From: Eubacteriales bacterium
Lineage (GTDB): Bacteria > Bacillota > Clostridia > Lachnospirales > Lachnospiraceae
Direction: 5' to 3'
NCBI GenBank assembly: GCA_030536855.1
Contig: JAUNPK010000010.1
Location: 1 to 64,000, forward strand
Length of the DNA stretch: 64,000 bases
Below are positions 14,966-23,614 of the stretch, piece by piece. The position numbers were made by a program, and so were the translations under genes. Within the stretch, counting starts at the first letter, position 1; every line of letters begins with the position of its first letter. The notes beneath the pieces are model-generated. The model had not been told where the DNA came from. It saw nothing but the letters and a program-made list of their open reading frames with translations, and made no database searches.

Positions 14966-16525
14966 TTATAACAGAGGAGCAATTAATCTTAACATGCATT
15001 CTCCAATGCTCATTTTCCGCGCGTTATCTGATTTATACTTATCTGTCACTTCCGCACTTATTTCAAAATCATCCAGCAAATCCTTCTTAACATCTGCTGC
15101 CAGCCCTTTACCGTAAACAAGACAAGCATTTTCAAAATGAAGATATAAGCTTCTGTGATCCATATTAATGGTTCCAACAACCGCAATCTCATCATCGCAT
15201 ACCCACTGCTTTGCATGCATAAATCCCGGCGTATACTCATAAATTCTTACTCCATCTGAAACAAGTGGGGCATAATAAGATCTGGTCATTTTGTATACCA
15301 TTTTTTTATCAGGTATTCCCGGAGTAACTATTCTTACATCAACGCCTCTTTTTGCTGCAAGAGACAATTCCCTGTCCATTTCATCGGTTATTATGAGGTA
15401 TGGTGTTGTAATATACAAATATCTCTTTGCATTTTTAATTATATTAAGGTATACATTCTCTCCAACCCGTTCCCTTCCTAAAGGATTATCCGAGTATGGC
15501 TGTACAAATGTATCCTTATCCGAAGAAACAAATTTATCATCATACTCATTAAGATATTTTTCATAATCTGTATCAGTCTTCTCTATGGCATTCCACATTG
15601 TGAGAAAGCTGGCTGTGAGACTTCGAACCGCATCCCCAACAACCTTTATTCCTGTGTCTTTCCAGTATCCGTAGGGATGTGTAATATTGAAATACTCGTC
15701 AGCCAGGTTGTATCCTCCGGTAAATCCTACTTTTCCGTCAATTACAGTAATCTTTCTGTGGTCTCTGTTATTCATAAACATATTTACCACGACTTTTAAA
15801 GGATTGAATACTCTGCATTGAATTCCCTGTTCACGCATATATTTGATAAAGTCCTGATTAAGGAAAAATATGCTTCCGATATCATCATAGAATATTCTTA
15901 CTTCAACACCTTCCTTAGCCTTGTTAATAAGAATTTCCTTTAACCTGGCGAAGCTTTCTGCATCCTCTATAGCGTGATATTCCATAAATATAAATTTCTC
16001 AGCTTTCTTCAACTCTTCAAGCTGTGCTTCGAAGCCTTTATCAGCCTCACTATAGTAGACAATATCCGTATTCTTATACACAGGATAACTGACACAATTA
16101 CTTACATATCTGAACTGATTGGCAATTCCAAGATCCTTCTCTTCCAATTCATCCATAATTGTTTCATCCTGGTTATTCAGGCTTAATACTTCTTTCTCAA
16201 TGGAATTAAAACGCCTCCTCATCCCCTTTGTGACAACAGATCTTCCGAACAAAAGATAAATAAACACCCCCACAATAGGGAAGGCGGTTATTACAATAAG
16301 CCAAGGCATCTTCTGTGCCGCATTGACATGAGTGCAATATATCTTTAATGCAATAAAAACAGCAATTATTTCCAAAACAAATGTAATAACCGTAGAATAA
16401 GTATTTAACTTGAATAATAAAATTTCCAGCCAAATAGTCTGAACAAGAACCAGCAATACTATAAATACAAGCCTTCCTGCACTGTTCTTAATACTCGTCT
16501 TTTTCTCAGTACGCATATTATTCAT
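14966..16525 (-). CDS. cls: Cardiolipin synthase (phospholipase D family)
   Basis: This membrane enzyme joins two phosphatidylglycerol molecules to give cardiolipin. The 519 aa have two N-terminal membrane helices (about 13-60), a PLDc_N-type segment AQKMPWLIVITAFPIVGVFIYLLFGR, and two HKD motifs: HRKITVIDGKVGFTGGYN and MHAKQWVCDDEIAVVGTINMDHRS. Length matches the Bacillus ClsA type. It starts ATG 16525 with AGGAGAAAGG upstream, somewhat distant. It is separate from its neighbours: a terminator follows, and the ABC operon upstream ends 60 bp away. Confidence 0.94.
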   Translation of the reverse strand: MNNMRTEKKTSIKNSAGRLVFIVLLVLVQTIWLEILLFKLNTYSTVITFVLEIIAVFIALKIYCTHVNAAQKMPWLIVITAFPIVGVFIYLLFGRSVVTKGMRRRFNSIEKEVLSLNNQDETIMDELEEKDLGIANQFRYVSNCVSYPVYKNTDIVYYSEADKGFEAQLEELKKAEKFIFMEYHAIEDAESFARLKEILINKAKEGVEVRIFYDDIGSIFFLNQDFIKYMREQGIQCRVFNPLKVVVNMFMNNRDHRKITVIDGKVGFTGGYNLADEYFNITHPYGYWKDTGIKVVGDAVRSLTASFLTMWNAIEKTDTDYEKYLNEYDDKFVSSDKDTFVQPYSDNPLGRERVGENVYLNIIKNAKRYLYITTPYLIITDEMDRELSLAAKRGVDVRIVTPGIPDKKMVYKMTRSYYAPLVSDGVRIYEYTPGFMHAKQWVCDDEIAVVGTINMDHRSLYLHFENACLVYGKGLAADVKKDLLDDFEISAEVTDKYKSDNARKMSIGECMLRLIAPLL

Positions 16526-16584
16526 GCTTATGTCCAGCCTTTCTCCTATGAGGTATATTAGTATATATTATCCTTATTGTACCA

Positions 16585-18429
16585 TTACGTTGCCTGTCCT
16601 GCAAACTGTGTCATATATAATTCGTAATATCTGCCCTTTTTACTCAGAAGTTCCTCATGATTTCCGGTTTCCACGATTCTGCCGTTATCCATAACAACGA
16701 TACAGTCTGCATCCTGAATGGTAGATAATCTGTGAGCAATTATAAGACTTGTTCTATTTTCCATAAGTTTAACCATAGCATCCTGAATATGTTTCTCTGT
16801 TCTGGTATCTACACTTGAGGTTGCCTCATCAAGAATAAGTATTTTAGGTTGTGCCAAAAATGCTCTTGCTATAGATAAAAGCTGTCTCTGTCCCTGAGAT
16901 ACATTTTGTCCGCCTGCTGTAAGTCTTGTCTCATATTTGTCCTTCATACGGTTTATCATTGTATCACAGTTACTCATCTTAGCAGCATTCTTCATCTCTT
17001 CATCTGTGGCATTTTCATTTGAATATTTAAGATTATTTTTTATGGTATCAGAGAAAAGAACCGTATCCTGAAGAACAATAGCTGTATTCTTTCTAAGATT
17101 TCCGCAATCAATATCCTTTATGTTCACGTCATCAATGAGAATTTCACCGCTGTCAACATCATAAAACCGCATTAAAAGATTTACAACCGTAGTCTTACCG
17201 CTACCTGTAGAACCTACAAGCGCCACCTTATGTCCTGCTTTTACCTCCAGGTTAAAATCATACAAAACCTGTTTACCTTCAACATAGGAAAAATTAACAT
17301 CCTTAAACTTAATAATTCCCTGTGCATCATCTATGCATTTGTCACCGGATTTATCCTCCTCAGGCACATCCATAACCGCAAATACCCGCTCTGCACCTGC
17401 GATAGCTGTCTGAATCTGTCCGTATATCTGGGCAATCTCATCAATAGGCCTTCCAAATTGTTTTGCATAAACAATAAATGCTGAAATTACACCAATGGAT
17501 ATAACTCCATGAATGGCAAAATATCCACCAAAAGCTGCAATAATAACAAAACTGATATTATTAATTACATTCATAACCGGTCCCATGGAACCACCAAGTA
17601 TTTCTGCAATAATTCCCACCTTTGTAAGTTCATCCGATGTTTTATTAAATTCTTTTTCTACCGATTCCTGTCTGTTGTATGCAACGACAGTCTTATAGCC
17701 TGTAACCATTTCTTCTACAGTACCATTCAACTGGCCCAGAAGAATCTGTCTCTTTCTGAAGAATTTTTTCATTGCCTTAGACAAGGATTTTGTAGCAAAT
17801 ACAGTTAATATAACCGTAAGACATGACAAAATTGCCAGTTGAGGACATAAATACAACATCATCACCACTGTTCCGATTATTGTAAGAATTCCTGAAAACA
17901 ATGAACTCAAGGATTGTGAAACGGTGGTTGAAATATTTTCCACGTCATTTGTCATTCTGCTCATAATATCACCATGAGGGTGACTGTCCAGATATTTTAT
18001 TGGAAGATTGACAATACAATTAAAAAGGTCTTCCCTCATTTTCTTTACAATTCTCTGACTCAGCAATGCACTAAGTCTTGTCTGTACAAATGTGCAGATA
18101 CTGTGAATGACATACAGCACCAGCATTATCAAAAGTATAGGCGTAAGCTCTCCAAATCTTCCGGCTGCAATAGTATCAATTGCGCTGCTTTGAAGTTTAG
18201 GCGCATACACGGAACAAAGAACCACCACCATAACTGCGGCAAGAAGCCCCAGTATCATCTTTCTTTCTACCTTAAAATACTTTATGAGACGGCTCAAAGT
18301 TTTCTTTCCATCCTTAGGTTTTTCAACTTCTCCCCCTCTGTTTCTTGGACCCCTCATACCGGGAATCTTATAATTATTCATCTGGGTCTGTCCGGCACGG
18401 TTATTTGTATTATTCGCCATAGGATTCAC
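16585..18429 (-). CDS. ABC exporter half-transporter, catalytically complete subunit
   Basis: The 614-aa protein has an N-terminal basic extension (about 1-45), a six-helix ABC_membrane domain, and an ATPase domain with Walker A GSTGSGKTT, signature VSQGQRQL, Walker B LILDEATSSVD and switch histidine in IIAHRLST. The catalytic Glu and His are both present. It overlaps the partner gene by 20 bp and is preceded by a marR gene, so it likely forms a heterodimeric multidrug or peptide exporter. The ATG at 18429 lies inside the end of the partner gene. Confidence 0.92.
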   Translation of the reverse strand: MNPMANNTNNRAGQTQMNNYKIPGMRGPRNRGGEVEKPKDGKKTLSRLIKYFKVERKMILGLLAAVMVVVLCSVYAPKLQSSAIDTIAAGRFGELTPILLIMLVLYVIHSICTFVQTRLSALLSQRIVKKMREDLFNCIVNLPIKYLDSHPHGDIMSRMTNDVENISTTVSQSLSSLFSGILTIIGTVVMMLYLCPQLAILSCLTVILTVFATKSLSKAMKKFFRKRQILLGQLNGTVEEMVTGYKTVVAYNRQESVEKEFNKTSDELTKVGIIAEILGGSMGPVMNVINNISFVIIAAFGGYFAIHGVISIGVISAFIVYAKQFGRPIDEIAQIYGQIQTAIAGAERVFAVMDVPEEDKSGDKCIDDAQGIIKFKDVNFSYVEGKQVLYDFNLEVKAGHKVALVGSTGSGKTTVVNLLMRFYDVDSGEILIDDVNIKDIDCGNLRKNTAIVLQDTVLFSDTIKNNLKYSNENATDEEMKNAAKMSNCDTMINRMKDKYETRLTAGGQNVSQGQRQLLSIARAFLAQPKILILDEATSSVDTRTEKHIQDAMVKLMENRTSLIIAHRLSTIQDADCIVVMDNGRIVETGNHEELLSKKGRYYELYMTQFAGQAT

Positions 18430-20152
18430 CTCCCTTTAACTGAGAGTCATAAATATCCCTGTAGATTTCACTGCACTCCATAAGTTCACTGTGACTTCCC
18501 ACTGCACTCAGTTTTCCGTCATCTATTACCACAATTCTGTCTGCATCTTTAACTGATGCTATTCTCTGGGCAATTATAATCTTTGTTATATCAGAATGTT
18601 CCTTTCCAAGTTCACGGTAAAGATTTGATTCTGTCTTTAAATCCAGTGCGCTTGTAGCATCATCAAATATAAGAATCTCTGCCTTTTTAAGAACAGCTCT
18701 CGCAATGGCAACTCTCTGCTTCTGTCCTCCTGAAAGGCTGGTTCCTCCCTGATTAACAATAGTGTCCATTCCATCTTTTCTTGTGGTGATAAATTCAGTG
18801 GCCTGTGCTATATCTAAGACCCTGTGCACCTCATTTTCATCTGCCTGGGGATTTCCCCATAAAATATTTTCTCCTATTGATTTACTGAATATTTCCGCCT
18901 TCTGAAGAGCTATTGCAATCTTATCTCTTAATGCGGAAAGTTTATAATCCTTAACATTAATATCATCCACCAGCACTTCACCCTCAGTAACATCATAAAA
19001 TCTTGGTATAAGGTTAATAAGGCTTGATTTGCCACATCCTGTTGCACCTAGTACACCAATGGTCTCCCCGGGATTTATTACAAGATTAAAATTATCAATT
19101 ATCTTTTCATCCTGCATACCCGGATATGCAAAGGATACATTTTTAAACTCAATCTTACCCTTAACGGATGTTTCACCATCAAAGTTTCCATCTTTAATTG
19201 CAGGGTCGCAATTAAGAATTTCCATAACTCGTCTTCCTGATGCAACACCTCTTGAAGCAGTCTGAAAAATCATAGTCATTCTCATAACAGCATTGAGAAC
19301 CTGGGAACAATAGGTAATGGCAGCCATAACATTTCCGGGAGTTACATTTCCCGCAGCAACATTTATTGAACCCACCTTAATTACCGCAATAACTGCCAGG
19401 TTAAGTATAATATTCATAATAGGCGTCATATATGACAGAAGAAGCAATACATCTAACTGCGTTTTTACCAGTTCATTGTTTGCATTTCCAAAACGATGTA
19501 TTTCATAATTTTCATGTACATAAGCCTTAACCACACGGGAGCCTGACACATTTTCCTGCATTACATTATTAAGATTATCCAGTTTTTTCTGAAGAATTGT
19601 AAACTTAGGATTTGCTTTTGATATAAAGAATACGATACACACTGCGATAAATGGAAATGCACAGGCAATAACCGCACCAAAACTTAAATTGAGAGTAACC
19701 ATACATACAATTCCTCCCAAAAATAACATTGATGTACGAACAAATCCCCTCATACACTGCATAACAAAATTCTGAAGCTGAGTTATATCATTAGTAACTC
19801 TCGTAATCAATGAACCTGTGGAGAATTTATCCGTCTGTTCAAAAGAGAATTCCATAATTCTCTTAAAAGCACTCTTTCGCAAGTCATTTCCAAACTGCTG
19901 TGCACATAGATTAGCAAACACACCTGACATTACACCGCAGAATCCACCTATAGCCACAAAGATTATCATCTTCAATCCTGTAAACAGCACTATGTTAAGA
20001 TCTCCCACTCCTCCACTATGCAATCCAAGAACACCTTCATCAATAATAGTGCTCATAAATCTTGGCTGAAGAAGGTCCATAAAAACCTCCCCCATCATAA
20101 AAAGAGGTGCCAATATGGCAAAAAACCAATATTTTTTCAAGTATTTAAACAT
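18410..20152 (-). CDS. ABC exporter half-transporter, degenerate subunit
   Basis: The 580-aa partner has six membrane helices and an ATPase domain with Walker A GATGCGKSS and signature LSGGQKQR. Walker B reads LIFDDATSALD, with Asp in place of the catalytic Glu, and the switch His is Gln (IIIAQRIAS). This asymmetry is typical of heterodimeric exporters in which one ATP site is non-hydrolysing. The gene starts ATG 20152 after GGCGG. It was probably directly behind marR before a 210-bp MITE entered the gap. Substrate unknown. Confidence 0.92.
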   Translation of the reverse strand: MFKYLKKYWFFAILAPLFMMGEVFMDLLQPRFMSTIIDEGVLGLHSGGVGDLNIVLFTGLKMIIFVAIGGFCGVMSGVFANLCAQQFGNDLRKSAFKRIMEFSFEQTDKFSTGSLITRVTNDITQLQNFVMQCMRGFVRTSMLFLGGIVCMVTLNLSFGAVIACAFPFIAVCIVFFISKANPKFTILQKKLDNLNNVMQENVSGSRVVKAYVHENYEIHRFGNANNELVKTQLDVLLLLSYMTPIMNIILNLAVIAVIKVGSINVAAGNVTPGNVMAAITYCSQVLNAVMRMTMIFQTASRGVASGRRVMEILNCDPAIKDGNFDGETSVKGKIEFKNVSFAYPGMQDEKIIDNFNLVINPGETIGVLGATGCGKSSLINLIPRFYDVTEGEVLVDDINVKDYKLSALRDKIAIALQKAEIFSKSIGENILWGNPQADENEVHRVLDIAQATEFITTRKDGMDTIVNQGGTSLSGGQKQRVAIARAVLKKAEILIFDDATSALDLKTESNLYRELGKEHSDITKIIIAQRIASVKDADRIVVIDDGKLSAVGSHSELMECSEIYRDIYDSQLKGGESYGE

Positions 20153-20184
20153 CCGCCTTCATTCCTTTCATAACTATGAATACC

Positions 20185-20394
20185 TAGGCGTTTGCGAAAC
20201 GCCTTTTTGTTGCTGAACAGTTGTGCAATTATACTATATTGCAAGCTAGGTGCTTTGCTGCCACCGGTGCTTTGCGGCTGTATTTTAGCCGTTTATGCAC
20301 CGCTGTGAGCAGCAAGCAGCGAGAGCGTGCCTAGCGGTAATATAGTATAATTGCACAACCTACAGTATTAAATCACAGAGTTTCGCAAATGCCT
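20185..20394. mobile_element. MITE-like palindromic element, long copy with 12-bp target duplication
   Basis: The ends are TAGGCGTTTGCGAAAC and GTTTCGCAAATGCCT(A). An inner pair of arms, TTGTGCAATTATACTATATT at 20221-20240 and its complement ending at 20358, is perfect. The centre folds further (CGGTGC/GCACCG, CGGCT/AGCCG), so nearly the whole 210 bp is one long hairpin. ACTATGAATACC is present on both sides (20173-20184 and 20395-20406), a 12-bp target duplication. The right copy contains the marR stop codon. No open frame is inside; a transposase would have to act in trans. Confidence 0.88.
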
Positions 20395-20395
20395 A

Positions 20396-20821
20396 CTATG
20401 AATACCAATCATTCACAAGCTTTGATAATATATTTTTTAATGTCTCTTTTTCTGAATTGTTAAGACTTTGATATATATCTATTTTACTTTCATTTTTAGC
20501 AAATATTTCTACTTCCCTTCTGCCTTTATCCGTTATGCTGAGTATTACCTTTCTTCTGTCCTTTTCATCCTTATGTCGTAACACCATTTCCCTGCTCTCA
20601 AGCTTAGACAGAATTTCACTCATTGAACCGGACTTGATTCCCAATTCACTTTGCAACTCTTTCTGAGTCATAGAATCCTTTTCATAAAGTATTTTAAGAA
20701 TTTTACTCTGTCCGCGGCCCTTCTCCGGCCTATGGTAAAGAAAATGTCCACAGCGTCCAAGAAGATAAGACAATTCATCTTCCTGTGGTACATCCCTGTT
20801 CTGATTTATATCCATTTTCAC
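20396..20821 (-). CDS. MarR family transcriptional regulator
   Basis: The 141-aa winged-helix protein has KILKILYEKDSMTQKELQSELGIKSGSMSEILSKLESREMVLRHKDEKDRRKVILSITDKG, a full MarR DNA-binding region with the wing DRRKVILSIT. It probably represses its own operon with the downstream ABC exporter and responds to an exported compound. The GTG start at 20821 is 6 nt after GAGG; an ATG two codons later is possible. The promoter carries two AGGTACCT boxes. The stop codon lies inside the target duplication of the adjoining MITE. Confidence 0.9.
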   Translation of the reverse strand: MKMDINQNRDVPQEDELSYLLGRCGHFLYHRPEKGRGQSKILKILYEKDSMTQKELQSELGIKSGSMSEILSKLESREMVLRHKDEKDRRKVILSITDKGRREVEIFAKNESKIDIYQSLNNSEKETLKNILSKLVNDWYS

Positions 20822-20860
20822 GCTTCGCCTCTTTCTAGATTACTCCATTTGCATTTAACT

Positions 20861-20907
20861 AGGTACCTTGATATTATACAATTTTTTTCATATTGTCAAG
20901 GTACCTA
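20861..20907 (-). promoter_or_regulatory. marR operon promoter flanked by inverted operator boxes
   Basis: On the minus strand TTGACA (20899-20894) is followed 17 nt later by TAATAT, with an overlapping TATAAT. AGGTACCTTGA precedes and overlaps the -35 region, and its mirror TCAAGGTACCT follows the -10. The GGTACC centres (20902/20903 and 20864/20865) are 38 bp apart. This arrangement fits autorepression by the MarR protein. Confidence 0.65.
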
Positions 20908-20910
20908 ATA

Positions 20911-20947
20911 GTTTATAAAAATTTTATGGGGTCTGACCCCATAAAAT
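20911..20947. repeat. GGGGTCTGACCCC palindrome, copy b
   Basis: Single core with TTTATAAAAATTTTAT on the left and ATAAAAT on the right, lying between the marR promoter and the symporter terminator. Confidence 0.85.
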
Positions 20948-20953
20948 AAAAAT

Positions 20954-21004
20954 AAAAAAAACCCTGTCCGGAATATCCATGAAATCATGAATGAACCGTC
21001 AGGG
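20954..21004 (-). terminator. Terminator of the symporter gene
   Basis: CCCTG(A)CGG and CCG(GA)CAGGG pair across a long loop; on the minus strand eight T follow. It lies 20 bp after the stop at 21024. Confidence 0.75.
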
Positions 21005-21023
21005 CCTTAAATATCTTATTTTA

Positions 21024-22556
21024 TTAGTCTTCCTCTTTCCACTCAATTTCTGACTCTACAAAGCCTTTTTTCTTCTTAAAATGAATCACAATTTTTGCTA
21101 TTGCTCCACTTAAGAACACAAGCGCTGAAACTGCCCAACCTGCAATACATTCAGCCCACAAAGCATATCCGTAGTGTCCATGATTGACAACAAAAAGGTT
21201 ATAAATATTCCATACAAAAAGAATTGTCAAGGCAATCGGGGCGATAAATCTGATTGATGCTCTCAGCCATATTCTTGGCATTTTAAACTTAGTTGTGTTT
21301 CGGTTAATCTGTTTCACCACCTTATCAACATCAAAAAACCAACCGATAGCCACACACTCCATTATACCTATCAATATAAGATTGATCTGATTGGTCCAAT
21401 TGTCCACAATATCAAGCCATGCAAGACCTGAACGTGTCATGTATATAAATGAAATAACACCCGTAATACCACAGACAATCTTAGTTACCTTTCGTGGATT
21501 GACACGGAACTTATCCGAGATTGACGCTGAAACACCTTCCACAATGGAAAATGCCGAATCAATAGCAAGGGTAGCAAGCATAAGATAAAATATAACTCCG
21601 AATAGAGCATTAAACCATCCCACATTTGTCATGTTAACTATTGCCTGAGGGTATATGATAAATGCTGTAGCAATACCTGATGATGAAATATTGTCAAGCA
21701 TGCCTACACCTCCCATAGTTGAGAACATAACAATTCCCGAGAGAATACTTACTGCGGCATCTGAAAATGCAATAATGCAACAGTCTGTGGCAAGATTTGT
21801 ACTTTCATCAAGATATGAACCATAGGCAAACATGATAGCCATCATAATGGATAAGCTGTAAAATACCTGTCCAATTGCATCTATCCAAAGACTTGCATCT
21901 GAGAACGCTTCAATTTTTGGAATAAAGAACATCTTAAGTCCCTCTCCTGCTCCAGGCATGGTACATCCCTTAACAGCCATAACAAGTAATAAAATAATTG
22001 GAACAAATACTGTATACTTAACAACTTTTCCTACACTGTGAGCTCCGTTACGGATGCAGTAATAAATTGTAGCCCATGCAACACCTCCGCATATTAATAC
22101 AGCAAGAGGTACTGTATAACCTGTAACATCCCAGGTTGTTTCTGTTGCATTGGCAAATACGTTACTTGCTGCCACTGCGTCTCCGGTCATCCCGGCAAAT
22201 CTATAAGACATAAATACCATGAGAATAACCCAGGCAAACACTACTGCATAATAAGTTACAATAACAAATGCATTAGCTGTTGATGCCCATCCTATAAACT
22301 CTGCTTTTTTGTTAATTCCTCTCATGGATTCAATTGCACCTTTATGAAACTTTCTTGCAATTGATACCTCCATCATAAGAAGTGGAATTCCGATTAAAAA
22401 CAATGCCACAAGGTAAACAAGCAAAAATGTTCCACCTCCATGCTTAGCTGCAAGCCCCGGGAAACGCCATGCATTACCCAGTCCTACCGCAGAACCGATT
22501 GAAGCAAGAATGAATGTTGCTCTCGAACCCCATGTATCTCTCTTTTTCTCTGACAT
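21024..22556 (-). CDS. Sodium-dependent transporter, neurotransmitter:sodium symporter family
   Basis: The 510-aa integral membrane protein has the family signature near the N-terminus: WGSRATFILASIGSAVGLGNAWRFPGLAAKHGGG (TM1 with the unwound sodium and substrate site). About eleven to twelve membrane helices follow. It should import an amino acid or related amine with sodium. ATG 22556 is chosen because GGAG lies 6 nt upstream; the in-frame ATG at 22568 is part of that ribosome site. It is transcribed alone with its own terminator. Confidence 0.93.
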   Translation of the reverse strand: MSEKKRDTWGSRATFILASIGSAVGLGNAWRFPGLAAKHGGGTFLLVYLVALFLIGIPLLMMEVSIARKFHKGAIESMRGINKKAEFIGWASTANAFVIVTYYAVVFAWVILMVFMSYRFAGMTGDAVAASNVFANATETTWDVTGYTVPLAVLICGGVAWATIYYCIRNGAHSVGKVVKYTVFVPIILLLVMAVKGCTMPGAGEGLKMFFIPKIEAFSDASLWIDAIGQVFYSLSIMMAIMFAYGSYLDESTNLATDCCIIAFSDAAVSILSGIVMFSTMGGVGMLDNISSSGIATAFIIYPQAIVNMTNVGWFNALFGVIFYLMLATLAIDSAFSIVEGVSASISDKFRVNPRKVTKIVCGITGVISFIYMTRSGLAWLDIVDNWTNQINLILIGIMECVAIGWFFDVDKVVKQINRNTTKFKMPRIWLRASIRFIAPIALTILFVWNIYNLFVVNHGHYGYALWAECIAGWAVSALVFLSGAIAKIVIHFKKKKGFVESEIEWKEED

Positions 22557-22665
22557 AACAATCTCCATTTCTATGTATATATTTTAGCCAATTTTGTACA
22601 GCTCACAAATTTTACCATATAGATACATTTATATGCAATACTGTATTTTTTTATTCCAAATCAAC

Positions 22666-23583
22666 TTAGTCCGCATACTCACTTGTTATTCCGTAATATT
22701 CTTCCAGAGATATCCAGTCTCCGTTGTTATATAACTTGGTAGCAAGTTCTACTCCTACATATCTGAGATGCCATGATTCATACTTATATCCTGTATATGC
22801 TTCTTTACCTTTAGGAAAACGAATACAAAAACCATATTTGTAGCAGTTATCATTTACCCATTTGCCCTCGCTGGTATACTGAAAACTGTCCTCAACACTG
22901 TTAAGGTCGAAACATAAACCTGTCTGGTGTTCAGAATGACCGGCCCTTGAAGAATAAGTATCTGCTGCCAATTTACCATCCTGAGTTACATATCTGTTAT
23001 ACAGATTAACCTGATAATTATAAGAACGGTAACCACTGGCAATATATATGTTAAGTCCCAGATTAGCCGCATCCTTTCTCATGATTTCGTAATTCTCCAT
23101 AAGTGTCTTATCAAGACTTGTGTTACTTCTTTCACTTGTAACAGGCTGTGCAGGGTCTGTAGGAATAAATGTACTTGGAAGAGGGTATGTTTTGTTGGCA
23201 ATCAATGTTCCACCAACATAAGTCACTCCGTCTTTAACCTCTATCTTATACCCTTTAGATGTTATCTGTACGCCATCGGATGTATTTTCTGTAATAGTAT
23301 TATTATCCTGTTTACTGCCCTCTGAAGAACTGTTCTCTTTGGTAACTGTATCCTCCTCAGTCATGGAATTATTAACCTCCCGGGTTTCGTTATAATCATC
23401 CGTACCGGATTTATTTGTACCCTTTGTGCTGCCTCTGACGGAAAAAATAATAATTACAACAACCGCCAAAATCCCAATTCCGGCTCCAACAATATATCCT
23501 CTGTTTATTCCTCGTTTTTTCCCTCTTCTTTTCCTCTTTACATTTCTGTGTCTTGTGCTATTTTTATCACTTCGATATTCCAT
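22666..23583 (-). CDS. VanY-type D-alanyl-D-alanine carboxypeptidase (M15B)
   Basis: The 305-aa protein has a very basic N-terminus (NVKRKRRGKKRG), one membrane anchor (about 27-48), a Ser/Thr/Asn-rich linker, and a C-terminal peptidase domain. Zinc ligands are in SEHQTGLCFDL (S-x-H-x(6)-D) and ESWHLRYVG, with the substrate loop ASGYRSYNYQ. It trims the terminal D-Ala of peptidoglycan stems outside the membrane. ATG 23583 is 6 nt after GGAG; the in-frame ATG at 23595 belongs to the ribosome site, which carries the GCGGAATGGAG tail of the two-hairpin repeat. Confidence 0.92.
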   Translation of the reverse strand: MEYRSDKNSTRHRNVKRKRRGKKRGINRGYIVGAGIGILAVVVIIIFSVRGSTKGTNKSGTDDYNETREVNNSMTEEDTVTKENSSSEGSKQDNNTITENTSDGVQITSKGYKIEVKDGVTYVGGTLIANKTYPLPSTFIPTDPAQPVTSERSNTSLDKTLMENYEIMRKDAANLGLNIYIASGYRSYNYQVNLYNRYVTQDGKLAADTYSSRAGHSEHQTGLCFDLNSVEDSFQYTSEGKWVNDNCYKYGFCIRFPKGKEAYTGYKYESWHLRYVGVELATKLYNNGDWISLEEYYGITSEYAD

Positions 23584-23614
23584 TCTATTCTCCATTCCGC
23601 AGGCGCTTTATAAT

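Noticed and set aside
17974-18483. 169-codon plus-strand frame across the ABC exporter overlap
   Set aside because: Antisense to two well-defined ABC genes; rich in His/Cys/Ser codons as expected for a shadow frame.
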